From contig PWGE01000223.1 in NCBI GenBank assembly GCA_003554345.1, positions 1-9,757 on the forward strand: a stretch of DNA of 9,757 nt, given 5' to 3'. The translations under genes and the position numbers were made by a program. Source of the stretch: Candidatus Sumerlaeota bacterium (GTDB lineage: Bacteria; Sumerlaeota; T1SED10-198M). This document shows positions 5,372-9,757 of this stretch, in pieces. Under the pieces are notes generated by a model. The model was not told the DNA's origin, did no database searches, and was given only the letters and a program-made list of their open reading frames with translations. Position 1 is the stretch's first letter. Each line of letters begins with the position of its first letter.

Positions 5372-5773
5372 CAGATGTATAGAAAGGAGAAAATCTGAAA
5401 AAAACTTTGAGTAAGCAGAGAAAATCCGGCATTTTGCAGTGCTGTTCTTTCAGGGTTGCCGGGACAGCATCACCACAGGGAATATTTTCCGGTGGTTTTT
5501 GACGGACAGACATTCAAATGGCATGACAATATCTGATAATTAATGTATCTATTCATCATCATGTATTATTTCAGATGAATTGTTTTTCCTTTCAGAGTTG
5601 GCAAAAAAGTCCGGGGTATGAAAACTTTTTTAAGTTTTATCGGGTCTCTTGGAGGGTGCTTATTGTATTATGCACAAACTGTGCAACAAACTACTATTCA
5701 TTGATTGTTTCGTCTCTTAAAGAAAAGAAAACTGCTTTTGTCTGCTTATTCTTGAGTATAGTCTTATGGGCTT
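5372..5773. other. Intergenic stretch without a recognisable gene
   Basis: Follows the tandem repeats. The AAAGGAG at 5381-5387 is followed by CTG AAA AAA ACT rather than ATG, and that frame stops after about 35 codons without resembling a transposase. TGCACA-AAC-TGTGCA (5671-5685) is a perfect 6-bp inverted repeat, and AAAACTT-TTT-AAGTTTT (about 5623) is an A+T-only one; neither is followed by a clear T-run on the minus strand. I see no good terminator for the DUF6263-like gene. Confidence 0.5.
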
Positions 5774-6670
5774 TTACTGTGTTTTTTTCATAACTGCCCG
5801 GGTACTTATTTGCATTGGCATCTTAATTTCTGTCAATTCTTCTTCGTAAGGAATTTCCATTACCATTTCGCCTTCAATAAAGGAGTTTCCTTCGCTGTGA
5901 TTTAGCCAGCCGCTCTGCCGGTCAGTCCGTATCTTTTGCTCCATGGTGCCCTCGAAATTAAGCTTCATTTCCATACCTTCTACTGTCATCTTATCTTGAT
6001 CTGTCATTAGAGAAATAGAGCCATTTACCCCCAGGTAATTATTTGATTCATCCTGCTTTTCAAAAGAATATATTGCTTCTGTCACGAGAGAAAAAGGAAG
6101 TTCTAAACCAATTTGCTCTGTCCATGTATCACCAATGGAAACAGGATTTTCAGGATAGAAGAGCCAGGATTGTTGCATTATTTCTTTCATATCAAACATT
6201 TCTGTAAACCGGGTGTTTTCTTCAGAATCAAAATACATGTCCATGATATCTTCTATTCCTTCATAGTCTATTACATTGCCCCTGGAGTCCATTGTTATTC
6301 GGATATCTTTATCCATAATCTGAGTCCAACCTTCAAATATTCCCATAGAATCTTCTTCAGGTTGTCGGGAGTCATATGAAAGGATATTTCCGTTGCTTTC
6401 CATGTCGATAGTCATATATGTATATTGCATGGCTATTACTGCTTCGTCGGGAGAACTGACCTTTTCTATCGTCATTGCTAAGCCTATTTCTGATAGAATG
6501 GTGGTGGCTACCTCCTGTCCCATAACTGTTTGAACCAGATCCTGTTCCTGCGATAATTGATATTGAAATGTGCGTCCCTCTTCGAAATCCAGTCGCAAAA
6601 GGTTTTCTTCGGCACCAGCCATCATTACACAGGCAAAAAGAAAGATTAAGAATACTGTTACTATTTTCAT
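5774..6670 (-). CDS. Secreted acidic protein, DUF6263-like
   Basis: Function unknown. The first 20 residues, MKIVTVFLIF LFACVMMAGA, form a signal peptide with a likely signal peptidase I site at AGA-EE. The LFAC at 11-14 is a poor lipobox, so a lipoprotein is possible but less likely. The mature part is acidic, rich in Met and Glu, and looks like alternating beta strands. It has the pattern I associate with DUF6263: an opening LRLDFEEGRTFQYQLS, then WLFYPENPVSIGDTWTEQ in the middle (PE-PV-xGD-W), and SGWLNHSEGNSFIEGEM near the end. Three in-frame starts exist: GTG at 6679, ATG at 6676 and ATG at 6670. AGGAG at 6679-6683 is 8 nt from the last and far too close to the others, so I chose 6670 (298 residues). 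It has its own transcription unit, behind the tRNA terminator. Confidence 0.75.
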   Translation of the reverse strand: MKIVTVFLIFLFACVMMAGAEENLLRLDFEEGRTFQYQLSQEQDLVQTVMGQEVATTILSEIGLAMTIEKVSSPDEAVIAMQYTYMTIDMESNGNILSYDSRQPEEDSMGIFEGWTQIMDKDIRITMDSRGNVIDYEGIEDIMDMYFDSEENTRFTEMFDMKEIMQQSWLFYPENPVSIGDTWTEQIGLELPFSLVTEAIYSFEKQDESNNYLGVNGSISLMTDQDKMTVEGMEMKLNFEGTMEQKIRTDRQSGWLNHSEGNSFIEGEMVMEIPYEEELTEIKMPMQISTRAVMKKTQ

Positions 6671-6678
6671 TTTCATCA

Positions 6679-6683
6679 CTCCT
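6679..6683 (-). promoter_or_regulatory. Ribosome binding site fixing the start at 6670
   Basis: AGGAG lies 8 nt before the ATG at 6670. It overlaps the GTG at 6679 and is only 2 nt from the ATG at 6676, so those two upstream starts are unlikely. Confidence 0.75.
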
Positions 6684-6751
6684 GCCTTTTATTTATTCTC
6701 TGTTCTGACAGACATTGATTGAAAGTCATTTTATATAATATCCATTAATTC

Positions 6752-6787
6752 AATAATAAAAAGCTCATTGCCGATAAAAAAATGAGC
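6752..6787 (-). terminator. Intrinsic terminator after the tRNA unit
   Basis: On the minus strand GCTCATT (6781-6787) and AATGAGC (6763-6769) form a 7-bp stem with an 11-nt loop, followed directly by TTTTTATTATT. The stem is short, but the T-run and the position about 115 nt after tRNA-Leu fit. It separates the tRNA transcript from the secreted-protein gene. Confidence 0.6.
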
Positions 6788-6904
6788 GCTAAAATTTACT
6801 CCACTGATATTATAATTCTAAATATATCAAAAGCCAGAAAAAAAGGTATAGAAATGAGAGGAAAAGAGAGTAATGACGTGAAGATGAGATAAAGGAAGCG
6901 GAAA

Positions 6905-6991
6905 TGCCGGGAGCCGGGCTTGAACCGGCACAGGTGTAAAACACCTCCTGGATTTTAAGTCCAGTGCGTCTGCCAATTCCGCCACCCCGGC
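6905..6991 (-). tRNA. trnL: tRNA-Leu, anticodon UAA
   Basis: 87 nt class II tRNA. Acceptor GCCGGGG pairs with TCCCGGC (last pair G-U), discriminator A. The anticodon arm is CTGGA-CTTAAAA-TCCAG with anticodon UAA. A long variable arm AGGTGT-TTT-ACACCT and a T arm GCCGG-TTCAAGC-CCGGC confirm a leucine tRNA. CCA is not encoded (TTT follows the discriminator), so it must be added by tRNA nucleotidyltransferase. It lies 22 nt downstream of tRNA-Cys, in the same transcript. Confidence 0.97.
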
Positions 6992-7013
6992 ATTCTTTAG
7001 AAGCAAAAAAACG

Positions 7014-7085
7014 AGGCGGCGAGCGGATTCGAACCGCTGATTAAGGGTTTTGCAAACCCCTGCCTTACCACTTGGCCACGCCGCC
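7014..7085 (-). tRNA. trnC: tRNA-Cys, anticodon GCA
   Basis: 72 nt. Acceptor GGCGGCG pairs with CGCCGCC. The discriminator is U73, the known identity base of cysteine tRNAs. The anticodon arm GGGGT-TTGCAAA-ACCCT carries anticodon GCA. The T arm is AGCGG-TTCGAAT-CCGCT. CCA is not encoded. It is first in the Cys-Leu tRNA unit. Confidence 0.97.
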
Positions 7086-7100
7086 AAATTGCATTTATCT

Positions 7101-7128
7101 ATTTAATCATAATAAGATAAACTGTCAA
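7101..7128 (-). promoter_or_regulatory. Sigma70-type promoter of the tRNA-Cys/tRNA-Leu unit
   Basis: On the minus strand a perfect TTGACA (7123-7128) is followed after 16 nt by TTAAAT (7101-7106). The predicted start, near 7094, lies about 9 nt before mature tRNA-Cys, a leader length common for tRNA operons. It sits in the 78-nt gap after rnr, so the tRNAs need not depend on read-through. Confidence 0.55.
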
Positions 7129-7163
7129 GCCTTCTTTGCCCGTAAGATATGGAAAGAGTGGGT

Positions 7164-9443
7164 TTACAGGCCTCTTTTTTTGGGGTTCTTTTTTCTTTTT
7201 GATTTTTTTTGTGAATTTCGGGAGGAGGGTTTCTTTTTCTTTGAAGAAGGTTTCTTGTTTTTCTTAGTGGTTTTCCCCCCCTTTCTTTTCCTGGAAAAAG
7301 GCTGAGGGGGAGCTCCGGGTACGGGTTCCAGGTCGATTTCACGGTCCAGAATGTTTACTTCCTTAACAATGACCTGCATTTCCATTCCCATGGTATAAAT
7401 ATGGTTGGTTCGCTTCCCGATAAGAGCCAGCCTGTCTTCATCGTATTCATAATAATCATTGTTTAAACTGTGCATCTTGCATAATCCTTCTACGGGGAAG
7501 CGCTCGAGTTCCACGAAAAGTCCAAAGGGAAGGACCCCGGATATGACTCCCTTGAATTCCTCACCTATAAAGTTTGCCATAAACTGGGCACTTTTGAGAG
7601 AAAGGTAGTCTCGTTCTACTTCATTGATGATGAGTTCTGTTTTATTACAATGCTGAGCATTAAAGGGTAATTTATCCGCATAATGTTTCTTTTTTTCGGA
7701 AGAAAGTAATCCGTTAGCCAGGTGGTCAGATAAGATACGGTGAACAATAAGGTCCGGGTATCGTCTGATGGGGGACGTGAAATGCACATATGCTTTACTT
7801 CCCAATCCGAAATGACCGATATTTTCAGGGCTGTACTGAGCTTTCATCATAGAGCGTAAAAGCAGGGTGTTTACTGCATATTCCCATGGTTTGTCTTCAA
7901 CCTTTTCAAGAACATCCTGTAACTCATGAGACCTGGAGAGTTTGGCTGACGATTTCTTAATGCCGAAGGCGGTAAGGTATTCAGAGAGGAATTCCAGTTT
8001 TTCTCTCGTCGGTTCCGCATGAACCCGGAAGAGAGTGGGTAAGGTATGTTTAAGACAGAAATGGGCTATTGATTCATTGGCCAGTATCATGAATTCTTCA
8101 ATAATGCGATGACTCCAGTTTCTCTTGCGTAAGTAAATGTCACGTGGTTCTCCTTTATCATCCACCTCTATTTCCATTTCAGGTATATCAAGTTCCAGGC
8201 AACCTCTTTGAAAACGCTTTTTCCAGAGAATTTCAGCCAGTTCAAGCATTTTTGTAAGCGATTGTGCCACATCAGGCGAAAGATCTTCTTCTGATGGAGG
8301 GGCACCGTCCATAAACCTCTGAACCTGGTCATAATTCAAGCGGGCTTTGCTCGTTATAATACTTCGCGTAATATCTGTTTTTATGATCTGTCCATCAGGG
8401 GAAACCCATATAAAAACAGAAATGGCGCGACGGGGTGTGTTGGGGTTTAAACTGCAAATACCATTGGATAACTGTACCGGTAGCATGGGAACTACTGCTT
8501 CGGAAAAATACAGGCTGCTGGTACGACTTTCTGCTTCTTCATCCAGGGCGGAGCCTTCAGGAACATAATAACTCACATCAGCAATATGGACGCCCAGTTT
8601 GTAGTTTCCACGGTCAGTTTCGAGTGATACGGCGTCATCAAAATCCTTTGCATCAACGCCGTCTATGGTGAAACAGTTGAGAGAGCGCAGGTCCTGTCGG
8701 TCGGGTTCTATATTTTCCTTGCTCACTTCCTGTGGTGCCTGCCGTGCTTCTTCCAGGACTTCTTCGGGAAATTCGCTGCTGATATTGAACTCACGTAGAA
8801 TCATGGTCAGGTCATAACGGGGGTCGGTAATGGGACCCAGTCGTTCAATGACTTCTCCTTCCATCATGCCGTTTCTTCCCAGGTTCCAGTTGGTAATCTT
8901 TATAACAACGGCATCACCATCCTTAGCGTCTTCTCTTTTTTCGGAGGGAATAAGGATATTGACCAGGATTCGCTTGTTGATAGGAGCAGCAAACGTAATA
9001 TGATGAGATTCTACAAACTCGCAGACCAGCTTGTTTCTGCCTCTCCTGACTATACGGGCAATTTCGCCTTCCAGGCCTTTGTGGGAACGTCCCGTCAGAT
9101 TTACCAGTACTAAGTCGCCGTCGATGGCATTTTTCATGGAGGCGCTGGGTATGAATATGTCTTCCCTTAATGTCTCTCCCAGGGGTGAGATAAACCCATA
9201 TCCCTGTTTGGTGGTGCGAAGGTTACCCAAAAACATGTTTACTTTATGAGGGACGCTGTAACGCCCTTTTTTCATTTGTACTATCAGTCCTTCTTTCTCC
9301 AGCTCTTTTAGAACCTGTTCGATTTCCTGGTAGGTAGAAGTGGGGAGTCCTATTGCTTCGGCAACTTCTTCAGGAAAAAGAGGTTTTTGGGCCTGCTTTT
9401 CCATGAAATGTAAAAGTTCTTTTTTGGAAGGAATATTGTTCAA
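7164..9443 (-). CDS. rnr: Ribonuclease R (RNB-family 3'-5' exoribonuclease)
   Basis: Processive, hydrolytic 3'-5' exoribonuclease that degrades structured RNA, including rRNA and mRNA decay intermediates; cytoplasmic. 759 residues, normal length. Domains: N-terminal winged helix (about 1-65); two cold-shock RNA-binding domains (about 70-200; GYGFISPLGETLREDIFIP at 81-99); RNB catalytic domain (about 250-575) with TIDGVDAKDFDDAV, in which Asp261, Asp267, Asp269 and Asp270 correspond to the four metal-binding aspartates of RNase II/R; YVHFTSPIRRYPDLIVHR (552-569) with the substrate-contacting arginines; S1 domain (about 626-707, FKGVISGVLPFGLFVEL); and a Lys/Arg/Ser-rich tail (717-759). Start: TTG at 9443, preceded by AAAGGAGA and directly by an in-frame TAA, so no earlier start is possible. 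It lies 45 nt after tyrA, probably co-transcribed. No clear terminator follows. Confidence 0.97.
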   Translation of the reverse strand: MNNIPSKKELLHFMEKQAQKPLFPEEVAEAIGLPTSTYQEIEQVLKELEKEGLIVQMKKGRYSVPHKVNMFLGNLRTTKQGYGFISPLGETLREDIFIPSASMKNAIDGDLVLVNLTGRSHKGLEGEIARIVRRGRNKLVCEFVESHHITFAAPINKRILVNILIPSEKREDAKDGDAVVIKITNWNLGRNGMMEGEVIERLGPITDPRYDLTMILREFNISSEFPEEVLEEARQAPQEVSKENIEPDRQDLRSLNCFTIDGVDAKDFDDAVSLETDRGNYKLGVHIADVSYYVPEGSALDEEAESRTSSLYFSEAVVPMLPVQLSNGICSLNPNTPRRAISVFIWVSPDGQIIKTDITRSIITSKARLNYDQVQRFMDGAPPSEEDLSPDVAQSLTKMLELAEILWKKRFQRGCLELDIPEMEIEVDDKGEPRDIYLRKRNWSHRIIEEFMILANESIAHFCLKHTLPTLFRVHAEPTREKLEFLSEYLTAFGIKKSSAKLSRSHELQDVLEKVEDKPWEYAVNTLLLRSMMKAQYSPENIGHFGLGSKAYVHFTSPIRRYPDLIVHRILSDHLANGLLSSEKKKHYADKLPFNAQHCNKTELIINEVERDYLSLKSAQFMANFIGEEFKGVISGVLPFGLFVELERFPVEGLCKMHSLNNDYYEYDEDRLALIGKRTNHIYTMGMEMQVIVKEVNILDREIDLEPVPGAPPQPFSRKRKGGKTTKKNKKPSSKKKKPSSRNSQKKSKRKKNPKKRGL

Positions 9444-9450
9444 TTATGTA

Positions 9451-9458
9451 TCTCCTTT
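9451..9458 (-). promoter_or_regulatory. Ribosome binding site of rnr supporting a TTG start
   Basis: AAAGGAGA on the minus strand lies about 7-8 nt before the TTG at 9443. The codon immediately before that TTG is an in-frame TAA, and the next in-frame ATG is at codon 14, inside the winged-helix domain. Confidence 0.85.
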
Positions 9459-9488
9459 GTCAGAAATTCTTTATAATCCGGAATTGAA

Positions 9489-9757
9489 TCAAGAAGAATT
9501 ATCCTGGATTTTTTTTCGAAATAAGGCTGTTTCATGAAGGTACTCTTGTATGTGGTCTTTTGAATGTAAGGCCTTTTGGAGATGAGTGATTTCTTCCTGA
9601 AGGTCATTAAGTAGTTCCAGCATGGTTTCTCTGTTTCCATATAAAATATTTTTCCATAGCTGGGGATTTCCCTGGGCAATGCGGGTTGTGTCTTTAAAAC
9701 CAGGACCTATAATTGTTTTCAGTAAAGAGGAAGAAGATGCCCGTTTTTTGGCTATCC
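9489..9757 (-). CDS. tyrA: Prephenate dehydrogenase, C-terminal end only (5' part outside window)
   Basis: NAD(P)-dependent oxidative decarboxylation of prephenate to 4-hydroxyphenylpyruvate in tyrosine synthesis. 88 codons are visible, ending in TGA at 9489-9491. The segment IIGPGFKDTTRIAQGNPQLWKNIL with the following GNRETMLELL matches the conserved end of the TyrA helical dimerisation domain (G-F-x-D-x-T-R-I-A-x-G-x-P-x-L-W, then N). It ends in a charged, probably helical tail without an ACT domain: only about 60 residues follow the motif. The NAD-binding and catalytic parts lie beyond the right edge. rnr starts 45 nt downstream on the same strand. Confidence 0.88.
   Translation of the reverse strand, partial: IAKKRASSSSLLKTIIGPGFKDTTRIAQGNPQLWKNILYGNRETMLELLNDLQEEITHLQKALHSKDHIQEYLHETALFRKKIQDNSS

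Noticed and set aside
5575-5793. 72-residue plus-strand frame with a hydrophobic C-terminus
   Set aside because: No Shine-Dalgarno site, biased A+T-rich composition, and it overlaps the end of the secreted-protein gene; the hydrophobic stretch is expected from T-rich DNA.
6827-7087. 86-residue minus-strand frame beginning MAAWPSGKAGVCKTLNQRFE
   Set aside because: It is a read-through of the two tRNA genes; peptides such as AGVAELADALDLKS are a classic false protein from tRNA-Leu DNA.
7103-7342. Lys-rich minus-strand frame overlapping the rnr 3' end
   Set aside because: It arises from the same A-rich DNA that codes the RNase R basic tail, in another frame.
9440-9679. 79-residue minus-strand frame between rnr and tyrA
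   Set aside because: A different frame of the same DNA gives the conserved TyrA C-terminus (GPGFKDTTRIAQGNPQLW), so this is a shadow.

Overview
The window reads as chromosomal DNA of a free-living, probably uncultured, anaerobic-type bacterium of moderate to low GC. Strong AGGAG-type Shine-Dalgarno sites and A+T-rich leaders give a Firmicutes-like look. A type-2 8-oxoguanine glycosylase (Ogg2, best known from archaea and deep-branching bacteria) and two tRNA genes without encoded CCA leave the phylum open. I do not assign a taxon. Every gene I can support lies on the minus strand, so the locus reads right to left.

Layout, in transcription order. At the right edge is the C-terminal end of a prephenate dehydrogenase (tyrA). 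It is followed after 45 nt by rnr, a complete RNase R with a TTG start and a very basic tail. Next comes a small stand-alone tRNA unit, tRNA-Cys(GCA) then tRNA-Leu(UAA), with its own sigma70-like promoter and a downstream hairpin terminator. Then comes a secreted acidic protein resembling the DUF6263 family. A gene-free stretch of about 1.6 kb follows (4179-5773), filled with short repeats and what may be the end of a lost IS21-type insertion sequence. After it comes a tight two-gene operon: an Ldh_2-family NAD(P)-dependent 2-hydroxyacid dehydrogenase and an Ogg2 DNA glycosylase/lyase, 5 nt apart and apparently translationally coupled. A second gene-free stretch of about 0.9 kb (1545-2448) carries the same repeat family. 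At the left edge, running out of the window, is ilvB, the catalytic subunit of acetolactate synthase.

Most genes are housekeeping: branched-chain and aromatic amino-acid synthesis, RNA decay, tRNAs and oxidised-base repair. I see no defence system, CRISPR array, prophage or intact transposon. The most unusual structure is the mosaic repeat family. A 14-mer, CTCCTCTGAAAATA, occurs five times, and longer modules of 70, 59, 46 and 24 nt surround it. With one exception among the 24-nt copies, copies on the left of the dehydrogenase-glycosylase operon point one way and copies on its right point the other way, so the operon sits inside a large imperfect inverted repeat. The second point of interest is the dehydrogenase leader, which can be drawn as two mutually exclusive folds, one resembling a terminator.
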